NCBI GenBank assembly: GCA_001606155.1
Contig: LODT01000037.1
Coordinates: 1,612,001-1,676,000 of the forward strand
DNA: 64,000 nucleotides
Direction of reading: 5' to 3'
Source: Tieghemostelium lacteum
Taxonomy: Eukaryota > Evosea > Eumycetozoa > Dictyosteliales > Raperosteliaceae
In this document: piece by piece, positions 1-9,777 of the stretch
How the letters are laid out: each line of letters opens with the position of its first letter
Numbering within the stretch: the stretch's first letter is position 1
Position numbers and translations under genes: made by a program
The notes under the pieces: model-generated
What the model was told of the DNA's origin: nothing
Database searches by the model: none
What the model saw: the letters and a program-made list of their open reading frames with translations, nothing else

Positions 1-2
1 TA

Positions 3-470
3 AAATGTAACATCTGGGCTAAGTATCAAAATGATAAGTTTGTTGTTAAACAAACTCATTATAATCCAGATGAAGGATTTATTCAAGTAAACACTTTTAA
101 TGATACAAAAGATAGAATCAGGAAAGAGATAAAACTAAATGAAGATGAAGAGGAAATATATGCCGATTTTTCAGTTTCAAGATATTACTTTGACATCGAC
201 TCTGAAATTACTGTGTATGTTGACTGTGCTTTCTATGAGGAAATTGGAGAACATGCTTTATATGGAAGTGTAAAGACTAATTCGATAAATTATGAAAAAC
301 TTCTAAAATTCTCCCAAAACTATGGTAACCCAAAGCCAGTTAAAAGTAAAATTATTCACTTTTTGGAAATCTCAGATGATTTTAAAGCAATAAATTTACC
401 TTCAACAAAAAATCAGTTCTCCGCTCCAGACTTGATATCTCATGATCCATTTTATTTTGGTTTTAGATAA
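3..470 (+). CDS. 3' end of an unknown protein (5' partial)
   Basis: An open frame runs in from the left edge and ends at a TAA, giving the last 155 residues of a protein whose beginning lies outside the window. It is a mixed hydrophilic sequence with an acidic stretch (NEDEEE) about a third of the way in and ends FYFGFR. No family, membrane segment or low-complexity tract is recognised. It is taken as coding because the frame is open from the first base and the composition is clearly richer than the AT-only DNA that follows the stop. The next gene is on the same strand, 193 bp downstream. Confidence 0.6.
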   Translation, partial: KCNIWAKYQNDKFVVKQTHYNPDEGFIQVNTFNDTKDRIRKEIKLNEDEEEIYADFSVSRYYFDIDSEITVYVDCAFYEEIGEHALYGSVKTNSINYEKLLKFSQNYGNPKPVKSKIIHFLEISDDFKAINLPSTKNQFSAPDLISHDPFYFGFR

Positions 471-663
471 CTAAAATAACTATTTTGAACAATTGAAAGA
501 ATTATTCAAGTTATTATTGTTATGAATTTTTTGAAAATAAAAATATAAATAATTTTTTTTTTGTATCAATAATCTCATATTTGAGGTGCAAATAAAGTTC
601 TAATTAAAAATTTTTTTTTAATTTTTTAATATTTATTATTGTAATTATAGATCAGGTGAATAA

Positions 664-2928
664 ATGAATAGTGATACTGATGTTCACCTATCTTATAAAA
701 CTATAGAAAATTATATGCAATTTCAAGGATTTTGCATAGCGAATCAATGGAGATATAAGATTGGTGATGTTTTTACAAACTTTCCAAATGCACTAAACAG
801 GATAATAGAGATTGAATACCTCAAACTTATGCTCCTTAGTAGGGGTACTTCATATCATAAACCTGATAAAAAGAATATAGATGCCTCAATTACTCAAAAT
901 TTAGCGATTGAGGATTTAGAGTTTGATTTTGAAGGAATGAAAATGCTAAATAAAAGTAAAGGTATCAGTCACTATCTAAAGAGTACACCAATAATATCAT
1001 CACCATTCTGTGATTGGGAGTATTGGGATACTGAGACTTCAACAACTGGTAATTGGGTTACATTGGATATAGATCAAGAACTTAGAGATAAAATAGTTGA
1101 CTATTATAAAACTAAGAATATTCAGCTTTCTATAATACCCTATAAAAATAACATGGAGTTCAATTTGGCAGCTGATTGTATTCAAATACAAGGTGGATCT
1201 ACAATTAAACAATTTATGCTAAGAAGGGTTATAAATAATAAATATAACCTTCATTTTAATCGTTTATATAATTCTACAATTCATAATAATAATAGTAATA
1301 ATAACAGCAATCCTTCAATACATCAACCTATAGATAATAATATAATTGTATCAATAATGGGATTATTCAAAGTTGGTAAAACTCTAATTTTCAATTTGTT
1401 AACTAAAGTTACAGAACCCACAGAGCCGACTTATCAATTGAATAATGGTTGTTATATAGATCAGCGTACAAGTGATGGTGTGGTATATCTAGATCAAACA
1501 TGTCCAATAGTGAATATTCCAGAAAAAGTACAATACAATGAACTTTTATACCAAAGTTCTGATATTTTAATAATAGTACTTAGTGGTAAAATGCAAGAAA
1601 AAGAATATTTAAAAACAATAATAGAAATGTTTATTGTTAATCCAAAACCAACAGGTTCTTTATTGGTGATTCACAATTACAAGGATATAAAGGATCACGT
1701 CAATCTCCATAAACAATTTTGTATTGATATTGGATCTGATGAAACAATGAAAACTCTGGAAAATGGATTTTATACTCACAATACACAAGGAATAGAATTA
1801 ATTCACTATTTATTAGGTGATCTTAACTCTAGTATTTTAGAGAGATGGCATAACAAAACCATAGAATCCATTATACAATTTATCAACAAATTACCAAAAT
1901 ACAGAAACTCAATTAACGAATCAATTGATTATATTAAAAATCATATATATAAATTCAATAATCTCAATAATAACAATTTATTTATAAATAGTAGTAATAG
2001 TAATAGTAATAATAGTAAAACTAGTTCAACTCCAAAGAGCAAGAAAATCCCAAAAACAAAGGATTTTAAATTGAAAAAATCAAATTCACCAACATTATCA
2101 TCAACACTGCAGCCAATTAGATTGGAAATTATTGATGATTTGAAAAGTGAAAAACCTTTTCCTAGAAATTATGTGTTGGGTCATATATTAGTACCACCAC
2201 CTATAATTAGAGTTTTTGGTGATTTTGATAGAGATGGAGCATGGGCATTATGTCAAGCAGAACCAAATGAAGAGTTTACATGCTCATCATTTGACACTGC
2301 CAAGTGTGTAAATGACCAATACCAATTCAATTACATACAGGTAAATAGAAAGAAAGGTTCAAAAACCTCATCATTTCAATTGATATTCTATCTGTTTTCA
2401 AAAACTGAAAATAATCAATTAACTCAATTGGGTAGAGTTGAATCCATACATATTGGATATTATCAACATTCTTATTTTTTACCTAATCCAATACTAAATT
2501 ATGCCGTTCCATCTATTATTGATATTGGCAGACCAATGAGTTTTATAACTCTGTTTAGTAACCATTTTAAAAAAACTAAACATCCAATGCTTATTGATTT
2601 CTATTTGGAGAACAATGGAATGACATCAAATGAACCTATGGCTACAGTCACTGCTCAATCACTTGATGATAAAACATTTAATATCAAAATTCAACCTCCA
2701 TCACTTCCCATTGGCAGTTATTTGATAGTTTGTAGATTTAGTTTCAAACGTCGTGACCAAAGAGTACCAAAAGAAAAAGGCACAGGTTTGTCTATACATT
2801 ATATAGATTCATCGATTTCCATCTACAATAGCAATTCCATTACAAACAGTAAAAACAATGACTGTAACAAAACTAGTGATTATGATGACTACACCACTTT
2901 TATTTCAAATTATCAAGTGGATATCTAA
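664..2928 (+). CDS. WWE-like / P-loop GTPase-like protein
   Basis: Single long frame of 754 residues. Residues about 115-189 match the WWE pattern: DWEYW, a second W in GNWVTLD, a hydrophobic core, then MEFNLAADCIQIQ and an ending in MLRRV. An Asn/Ser linker follows. A Walker A loop GLFKVGKT lies at residues 233-240, with VVYLDQT later as a possible G3 region and IHNYKDIKD as a possible G4, so the middle is a Ras-like or dynamin-like G-domain fold. The C-terminal 220 residues (GHILVPPPIIRVFG onward) look beta-rich and are unassigned. WWE domains usually bind (iso-)ADP-ribose or join ubiquitin/PARP proteins; a link to a GTPase is not one I know. The DNA just before the ATG ends in ATTATAG, so a 5' exon is possible. 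Function unknown. Confidence 0.6.
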   Translation: MNSDTDVHLSYKTIENYMQFQGFCIANQWRYKIGDVFTNFPNALNRIIEIEYLKLMLLSRGTSYHKPDKKNIDASITQNLAIEDLEFDFEGMKMLNKSKGISHYLKSTPIISSPFCDWEYWDTETSTTGNWVTLDIDQELRDKIVDYYKTKNIQLSIIPYKNNMEFNLAADCIQIQGGSTIKQFMLRRVINNKYNLHFNRLYNSTIHNNNSNNNSNPSIHQPIDNNIIVSIMGLFKVGKTLIFNLLTKVTEPTEPTYQLNNGCYIDQRTSDGVVYLDQTCPIVNIPEKVQYNELLYQSSDILIIVLSGKMQEKEYLKTIIEMFIVNPKPTGSLLVIHNYKDIKDHVNLHKQFCIDIGSDETMKTLENGFYTHNTQGIELIHYLLGDLNSSILERWHNKTIESIIQFINKLPKYRNSINESIDYIKNHIYKFNNLNNNNLFINSSNSNSNNSKTSSTPKSKKIPKTKDFKLKKSNSPTLSSTLQPIRLEIIDDLKSEKPFPRNYVLGHILVPPPIIRVFGDFDRDGAWALCQAEPNEEFTCSSFDTAKCVNDQYQFNYIQVNRKKGSKTSSFQLIFYLFSKTENNQLTQLGRVESIHIGYYQHSYFLPNPILNYAVPSIIDIGRPMSFITLFSNHFKKTKHPMLIDFYLENNGMTSNEPMATVTAQSLDDKTFNIKIQPPSLPIGSYLIVCRFSFKRRDQRVPKEKGTGLSIHYIDSSISIYNSNSITNSKNNDCNKTSDYDDYTTFISNYQVDI

Positions 2929-2954
2929 GGAATAATCCAATGTACATAAACTAT

Positions 2955-2999
2955 AATTAATAAAAAATTATGTTACTTGTCAACAAGTAATTTTTATTA
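2955..2999. terminator. Hairpin between convergent genes
   Basis: TTACTTGT and ACAAGTAA form an 8-bp stem around a two-base CA loop at 2973-2990. AATAAAAA and TTTTTATT extend it on the outside with a short bulge. It lies in the 51-bp gap between the stop codons of two convergent genes and overlaps the stop of the minus-strand gene. A role in 3'-end formation for both is inferred, not shown. Confidence 0.35.
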
Positions 3000-4783
3000 A
3001 ATTTTCATTTAATATTCTTTTGATATTTTTGTTCTCCAATAGCATGCAAAGTGATAATAAGGTATTGTTGGAACTTACTGCTATTTCAAATTGGTCAATT
3101 AGATTGAGTGAGATTTCCATAGGATTGAAATTCAACATTGGTGATGGTATTATAAGATTCTCAATAGTATGGTTACCTGATATGATAGAGATAACCGATT
3201 TTATAAAATCTTCTAATGTCTCTCTACTTTCATTTTTAATATATCCAATTCTAAAAGTTTTAAGTGTCTTATTAGATTTTAGAACTGTAGATAACATTTC
3301 AATTGATAGATTGGTTACAGTGTTAATATGAATATTAATGATTGATGGATGATTCTTTTGTATAAAATCAATTAGTGTGTCAGCAGGAACTGATATTTCA
3401 TGCATTATTAGGGTTTTAATGTTATGATTTAAAGAAAGAGATTGAAAAATAGTGGATATTTGGGTAGTTGATAACTGATAGTTAGATGTTACTTTTAGAT
3501 TATGTAGTGTTAGGATATTCAATTTTATAAATTGATTTAGGTATTCAAAATCAATGTTATCTTGGCCATCTTGAAGGGTGATCTCAAATTTAGAAATTCT
3601 TGAACAATGATGACTGGTAAGTATTTGATAGGCAAATTGGTTTAGAATTGGGATGTTGGGGTTAGTTAGGCTTGATTGACAATTCCAAAGATCATAGATA
3701 AACAATGATTTTAGAGGATCAGATTCCACATGTATTTCCAAGATTTCTAGAGTGGTGTTTGTAATGTTGGTAATCTTTTTTCGTCTTAATCTATTACCAA
3801 CTTTTTGTGATGGTTCACAATACAGATCCACTGCTGATATTTTTAATGATTTCATTTTATTATTATAATTTAATAGGTTTACTATTCTATTGTATGATAT
3901 TAGCTGTTTAGGTACTCTTAATTCTAGTTTAGTGATAGTTTGGTTTTTAGATAACTCATCTAGAATTAGATTGTATGATGATAATTCTAAGTGATTTAGA
4001 GGTGTCTTCAAACGGATATATTGCATTATTAGTGATGTTAGATTACCTGAATTTATCAAGAAATTCAGAGATAGCTGATCAATAGTAACTCCAAATAATT
4101 GTAGTTTTTTTAGTGATTTTACTGAAGAGAGGTTCGTGAGCATTGAATGAATTGGGAAAGGATTATCTTCCCATGACTTGATAACCATTGTCTCCAATTC
4201 ATATTTTTCAATACTCTTGAACAGATAATTTAAATTAATTTTACCATTCAAATTGATTTTTAGTTTTTTTAGATGTTTATAGCAATCATTATCAATATTG
4301 CCTAGTTCTTGAATTGCATTACTCTGGGAATAGGTTATGTAGAGCGATTTAATATTACTATTCACTGAAACTTTAGATAGATTTACTTTATCACAATCAA
4401 AATCCAAATCTGATATATAGTTGAAAACCTTATTGAAATGGTTTTCGTTAATTAGATTTTTGGTAGTTTCGTTTAAACAAAATTTTCCATTTAAATTCAC
4501 ACCAAAATTCAGAATCTGGATCATTTGTTTAACCTGTTCTTTGTTATATAAAACAAATTTTGGTATCTCTAATTTTTTAATTAAATTTGTTTTCCAATCT
4601 TAATAGTTTGGTTTAAATCAAATTAGTGAACTATTATCATAATTAATCTGTTATCTTAATAATACCTTTACAAATTAACGATAGTTTTTTTAGTCCATTT
4701 ACAAGTAAATAATAATCTTTTGATGTAAATCTTAGGAAATATTCTAAAATATCAATAATTATATAATTAGGTAATTTAATCAT
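2980..4783 (-). CDS. F-box / leucine-rich-repeat-like protein
   Basis: Two exons joined here by phase: 4783-4666 and 4598-2980, with a 67-nt GT-AG intron at 4599-4665. The joined protein has 578 residues. Splicing completes an N-terminal F-box: MIKLPNYIIIDILEYFLRF, a spacer, then LSLICKDWKTN across the junction. The rest is a long string of irregular leucine-rich-like units (LKKLKINL, SLKKLQLFGV, ITKLELRV, LNILTLHNL, IKTLIMHEI), as in the large dictyostelid F-box/LRR-like families. The likely role is a substrate-recognition subunit of an SCF ubiquitin ligase, by family. A second member of the same type lies at 35617-37275. The stop is only 51 bp from that of the convergent neighbour. Confidence 0.75.
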
Positions 4784-5312
4784 TTTTATTGTATAATATA
4801 ATTTAAAGGTTGATTAAAATTATTTTAAATAAATTTTTATTTTGAGTGTAGTGATCTTTACAAATTTATTATTTTTATTTATTTTTAGAATGCACCTCTT
4901 GAGGGGTGATAAGTATGATAAATTTATTATTTTATTTTAATGTGTGGTTTTGATAGTAAAATTTATAAATTTTAAAATAAAACACATATGAATAATCATA
5001 TTCAACACTACATTACTTGATCATCAGAATTCTGTTTTTAAAGGCTTTTTTTTCTACTTCTTTCAATTTGATTAACTGTTTAGATTCTATTTAAGATTTA
5101 GTGAGAACTTTTCAACTTTAAACTATTTAAAAACAATATTTTACTTTATATTTAATTTGAAAATTAAGTTATTAAAATATTTATTCACTTCTCAAAATGG
5201 GATATGTAATTGAATAAATTGATGTATATTTTGATTTGTGACATTGCGCCAAAAAAAAAATTTTTTTGAAAGATAAATTTAAAAGCACACACAGTTACCA
5301 TTTATTATTAAA
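4784..5312. other. Divergent intergenic region with palindromes
   Basis: Shared upstream region of the F-box gene (minus) and POLA2 (plus). It holds a 6-bp GC-containing hairpin with a TTGA loop at 4893-4908. It also holds an 18-bp perfect palindrome, TAAAATTTATAAATTTTA, at 4957-4974, enclosed by ATGTGT (4940-4945) and ACACAT (4982-4987). The rest is AT-rich homopolymer runs of the usual dictyostelid promoter type. No RNA gene was recognised. Confidence 0.4.
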
Positions 5313-7343
5313 ATGATGGATATTACTGAAAATGAACTTTACTTGAATCCTGAAAACTTTAATGGGTTTAACAATGATGAATTAGTAAAGATACAGGGAA
5401 TAATGAAAGAAATGCAACTTACAGAGGAAGAGATATCCGAGCAATGGGAATTCTATGCAATAAAAAATAAGATTAATGATAAATTCTTATCGAAACTAGA
5501 TGCTTTTAAAACTCATCTAAAATCTAATAAAAGTAAATTGGCAAAAAAAGTTAAACTAATAGAGTAGGTGTAAAAACTTCCTTTAAGAAGACAACATGAT
5601 AAACTAATATTAGCTGTTAGATCAAAGATAGACGATTCATTTTCATTACCAGATATATTTCCGTCATCTACATCATCAGAACCAGTACAAACGTCAAAAT
5701 CAAATAAAAATAGTAAAATAACAACAGCTACAACAGCATCAACAAGTAATAATAGTAGTACATCTGCACCATCTAGATCATCTTATAAACCAAACAAAGT
5801 TCTAATTGATGTCAGTAATAAAAAGAATGAAGTTATAGATCGTGATAGTATCTTTGATATAGATCCTGAAGATCTAATGGATATTGACAATAACCAAAAG
5901 AATGAGAAATTTGAAAAACAAAAGAAAAACAAATTGCATTTAAAGATTAATGATTTCTCTTATGAGAATAGAAGTAATGTTGGTAATATAGTTTTGACAT
6001 ATAATAAACAGTTGATAAGCGAAGAAATACTAGACCAACCACCATTTAAGATCAACATTGAATCAGTAAGCAACGTAAACAAACAGATTAAATATAAGAG
6101 TGCAACTATAGAATCCAGAAACAAATCATTAGTTGAATCAAACCAACACTATACAGATCAATTCTCAGTACCACTGAAACCTGAAGACTCTGATAGCACA
6201 CGTAGAGTTATGGGTAGAGTTTGGGTAGACGATCAAGAAATTCAGTTATCCAAGAGATTTGCACTACTAGGTAGTAACCAAAATGATCTTTCTACATTCA
6301 CATTGGAATCATCCATAAAGGAATTTAGTTTATTCTCTGGTCAGGTTGTAATGATTGAAGGTAAAAAAGTACCAGGTGCCAATTTCTTTTGTTCCAATAT
6401 CTACTATCCTAAAGCATTACCATTTATGGAAAATGAAAAGAGAAAAGATTTGGCTGGTGATTTAGATGTATTCGTAGTTTCCGGTCCATATTTCACCTAC
6501 CAAGATAATGATATCGATTTGGAGTTCAAAGCCAACCCATTTAAGGATCTCATTGACTTGATTGTCACTCAAAAACCACATGTAGCCATTTTAATGGGAC
6601 CTTTTATTGATGAGGATAATATGATGATTCGTCAATTCCATAAAACCTATGACCAATTATTTAAAGAAATGATGTTACAACTCAACAGTGAGTGTAAATC
6701 GACTCAGATTTTGGTAGTACCTTCACTCAGAGATGTAAATAATGATTATGAATTCCCACAACCTCCATTCACATTCAATACCAATCAATTGGATAAAAAT
6801 AATCTTCATTTCCTTTCTAATCCATCAACAGTAGTCATAAATCAACATGTTACCATTGGTATTGATAACTGTGAGATTTATCAACATCTCGACAGATCAA
6901 CAAATTTCAAAGTAAATGATATGAATACAAATAATAACCCAATTTCAACCACAAATAATAATAAAAATAATAACAATAATAGTACAACAACAACAACAAC
7001 AACAACAACAGCCCAACCTATAAATACTAAAATTCCAGAAGAAAATATATTTAAGATGATAATTGAACAGCAAAGTTACTATCCAATGTATCCATCAGAT
7101 ATACCAATTAATCCAAGCAGTAGTACAGGTTCAATATTATTCCCTAAATTCACACCAGATATTTTGTTATTTGCCAATAGCCAGAAACCAATAATACACA
7201 ATGTAAATAATGTACTGTGTATGTCTTCTGGTCCATTGGTATTCCCTTATAAATCTGGTACCTATTTGAAATTCACTGTAAAGAAATCCAATAGTGATCA
7301 ACCAATTTCTCAGAGAACATTTGCAACAGTAAAAAATATTTAA
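5313..7343 (+). CDS. polA2: DNA polymerase alpha subunit B
   Basis: Non-catalytic B subunit of DNA polymerase alpha-primase, which starts lagging-strand synthesis in the nucleus. Two exons: 5313-5532 and 5614-7343, with an 81-nt intron at 5533-5613 (GTAAAT...ATTAG) that removes stop codons near 5565 and restores frame, giving 649 residues. The N-terminus is the short helical domain (NDELVKIQGIMKEMQLTEEE). A Ser/Thr-rich linker follows, then the OB-fold region (VMGRVWVDD, FSGQVVMIEGK) and the calcineurin-like but non-catalytic phosphoesterase domain (DVFVVSGPYFTY, HVAILMGPFID, ILVVPSLRDV, YPQPPFTF near-match, QSYYPMYP). Length is close to the human protein (598) plus an Asn/Thr insertion in the phosphoesterase domain. 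It converges on RPB4. Confidence 0.93.
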
Positions 7344-7538
7344 TCTAAATCCTAACACTAACCTAAATAAATGTCTTGTTTTATCTGTCTAAACTATTCT
7401 CTGCGTTCTTTTAGTGTACTTTTATTTAAAGTACATTTCTGTAATATTCCTTTATAAAATAAAAATATTGTTGTTGTTGTTGTTGCTATTTTGGTCTTTT
7501 ATACATTTTAATAGTTATGTATCTCACAACTATTAAAT

Positions 7539-8148
7539 TTAATTAAACTTTCTCAAGTTTGCTAAATCATCTAAATAAGATTGAAGAGCATCGTCATCTT
7601 TAACTCTCTTTAGACTTGGAATTAAACTTTTTGCTTCATCTGAAGTTTCAACACATCTAAACACAATAATAAATAAAGGTATTAGATATCAGTTATTAAA
7701 AACACCTATATACACTAATTGATATTTACAAATTTGCTAAACATGCAATTTCATATTCAGCCAATTGATGTTTTGATAGAGTTGCTCTAACCTGTTTAAT
7801 TGAGGCTTTTGTTTTAAATCTGCTAAATTTCTCTGCGTATGCTAATGTTTTGTGAAATGTTCTATTGGGATATTATGGTTAGTTATCGAGCTTTAAACCT
7901 GTATCAATATATTAATGTGATATATACTGTGGAAATTCAATTCCCTCTGCAGAATCGATATCTTTTCTGTGTTCTAATAGAATTGCTACTTCGGAATTTA
8001 ATAGAAATTTGGCATCTTTTAAGTCTATAAAATACACAAAATATTAATAGATGTTCCAAAATGAAATATTTCTTAAAATCATACCACTAGGGAATTTTAA
8101 ATTAACTAAATCTTCTTCTTCTTGTGCCCCAGGTTTTTTCAGATCCAT
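7539..8148 (-). CDS. rpb4: RNA polymerase II subunit RPB4
   Basis: RPB4/POLR2D, the partner of RPB7 in the stalk of RNA polymerase II. Four exons were reconstructed: 8148-8085, 8024-7928, 7861-7730 and 7656-7539, with introns of 60, 66 and 73 nt, all GT-AG and all keeping phase. The joined protein has 136 residues (human 142). Family landmarks in order are FLLNSEVAILLEHRK, KTLAYAEKFSRFK, EYEIACLANLCVET, EAKSLIPSLK and a C-terminal helix (LQSYLDDLANLRKFN). The exons are too short to show as long open frames, so the gene is easily missed. It converges on POLA2, with a 195-bp gap that shows nothing beyond AT-rich 3' sequence. Confidence 0.92.
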
Positions 8149-8627
8149 TTTAACTATTTAAATTAAAAAATCAAAAAAAAAATTTTTTATTTATTTTCAT
8201 GTTCTTATTTACTAATTTCCATATTTTTCAAATTGGTAATATTAAATTAATAAAAAGCATTTGAAATCAATGGAACTTGCTCCTATAGTATCGGTTAGAG
8301 TTGATGATATCAATCAAAGGAGACCTTACAACACCAAAAACAATATAGGTTTCTTAAATACAAATGTGGATTTGAAATTGATGTTTATTTACAAAATTAT
8401 ATAACACAATCAACATTAATAAACTAATTTATTTACCTTAGATTACCACACTCACACAAATTTGAATCAAATAAAATGATACATATATTGTTTTTGGTGT
8501 GTGGTGTTGGTAATTTTAATATAATTTTGATATAAATTTAGCTGTTGGTTAAAGATTTCAATTTCTTTTAATGTATTATTTATATATCATCCATTTATAA
8601 TTAATATTATTATTATCATCATTATAG
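8149..8627. repeat. Intergenic region with 17-bp inverted repeat
   Basis: Divergent region between RPB4 and the four-TM gene. ACACCAAAAACAATATA at 8331-8347 is matched exactly by its reverse complement at 8484-8500, leaving a 136-bp loop. The right arm runs into a G/T-rich stretch (GGTGTGTGGTGTTGG). A 44-codon frame starting at 8270 overlaps the left arm but resembles nothing known and is not called. A promoter role or a transcribed hairpin are both possible. Confidence 0.45.
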
Positions 8628-9293
8628 ATGGAATTCAATTTTAAAATTATTAATCTTGTAGTATTTATACTATTAGGTATCTCATGGGTACTGTTAATTG
8701 TATCCTATTCAGGTAGGTTTTTATGATTACAATATATATCTCGATAAAAATCTTAATAAACCTATGACTTAATTCTTCATTCAGGATATTGGTACCAGAG
8801 AAACGATGGAACTGTGTATGAATATTACAAACATGATATCATGTTACACACATCACCTGGATACAATGATTACTATACTAATTGGGGCTCAGACGTATAC
8901 AAGCACTCATTGGCAATCGTTAAAGCATCATTGGCAATGGCTATTCTAGCTTGGTTGGTTGTGTCATTTACCTTGGTAATGTGTATACTAAGTTTTCTAG
9001 GACTCTTATCAAAGATTCCTTTTGTACCATTCCCCACAGTCACCAAATTCCTACCAGTTTTGGCATTTTTATTCTCACTATTGGCTACATTAATCTTTAC
9101 TGGAGTAGGATTGGCATTCAAGAAAGATTGTCAAAATTTAAGTTCATTTATAGATTGTGATGTATTAGGTCATTTTATACACCAAGAAGGATATAACTAT
9201 CAAGGACCAGCATTTGCATGGATAGTCAGTGTAATTACAAATTTCTTTTTATTAGTAGCCTCTGGATTATCAATTGCTTTAGCTGCTTTTTAA
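8628..9293 (+). CDS. Four-transmembrane membrane protein
   Basis: Two exons, 8628-8712 and 8785-9293, joined across a 72-nt intron (GTAGGT...TTCAG), giving 197 residues. The first exon encodes a start and the first membrane helix (NLVVFILLGISWVLLIV). After a Tyr-rich extracellular-type loop come three more helices: MAILAWLVVSFTLVMCILSF, FLPVLAFLFSLLATLIFTGV and AWIVSVITNFFLLVASGLSI. The loop before the last helix has two cysteines (KKDCQNL, FIDCDVL). The layout resembles tetraspan or claudin-like dictyostelid membrane proteins, but no diagnostic motif (CCG, W-LW-C-C) is present, so the family is left open. The ATG at 8628 is preceded by CATTATAG, so an untranslated 5' exon is possible. Confidence 0.7.
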
Positions 9294-9346
9294 AATAAAT
9301 AAATATTTAATTTTTTTTCTTCCAACCTTTTTGCAATTGATCTCTT

Positions 9347-9766
9347 ATGAGTCAAATAAATGATATCCTTCAAACTATTATTGGATGGATAAATGGTGAA
9401 GATTATTCATCAGATTATTTAGAGTATCTAAAATTAGAATGTGTTAAAATACTAAAGGAAAACAGAGAAAAGTTGAAAGAATCAGAAACCAATAATCTAG
9501 AACAAATAGCACAGCTAAAAGAATATGTAGAAATGTTAAGTGAAAAAGAAACTTCATCTTATAACAAATTTCAACAAATAAAATCTCAAAATACAACTAA
9601 CAATGTGAATAGAAGTTCTAGAATTATAATTACACATGAACAAAACCTATCTAACAACAACAATAATAATCAAACTATTTTAAATGTCATTCTAGATCAT
9701 ACTAAAAAACACAAATTCTCCTCAACTTTGGATACATTTAATATCAAATTTGACAATAATCTCTAG
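9347..9766 (+). CDS. Small coiled-coil protein, unknown
   Basis: Single frame of 139 residues beginning 53 bp after the preceding gene on the same strand. Residues about 25-80 are charged and heptad-like (ECVKILKENREKLKE, LEQIAQLKEYVEML), suggesting a coiled coil. A short Asn run lies near residue 105 and a small C-terminal hydrophobic-polar segment ends DTFNIKFDNNL. No family is recognised. The stop lies only 11 bp from the stop of the convergent aprataxin gene, so the two 3' untranslated regions must overlap. Taken as real because of its composition, its ATG and its fit in the gap. Confidence 0.5.
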   Translation: MSQINDILQTIIGWINGEDYSSDYLEYLKLECVKILKENREKLKESETNNLEQIAQLKEYVEMLSEKETSSYNKFQQIKSQNTTNNVNRSSRIIITHEQNLSNNNNNNQTILNVILDHTKKHKFSSTLDTFNIKFDNNL

Positions 9767-9777
9767 AGCCACTAAAT

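Noticed and set aside
4421-4603. Plus-strand 60-codon frame
   Set aside because: Antisense to the F-box/LRR exon; no independent support.
5533-5613. Apparent nonsense/frameshift in POLA2 near 5565
   Set aside because: An 81-nt GT-AG intron removes the stops and keeps phase, so the gene looks intact.
7839-8030. Plus-strand 63-codon frame
   Set aside because: It lies antisense to RPB4 exons 2-3 and their introns, whose spliced protein is clearly conserved.
8270-8404. 44-codon frame beginning MELAPIVSVRVDDINQRRP
   Set aside because: Short, overlaps one arm of an inverted repeat, no recognised relatives and no good splice to the next gene; could be a remnant but cannot be supported.
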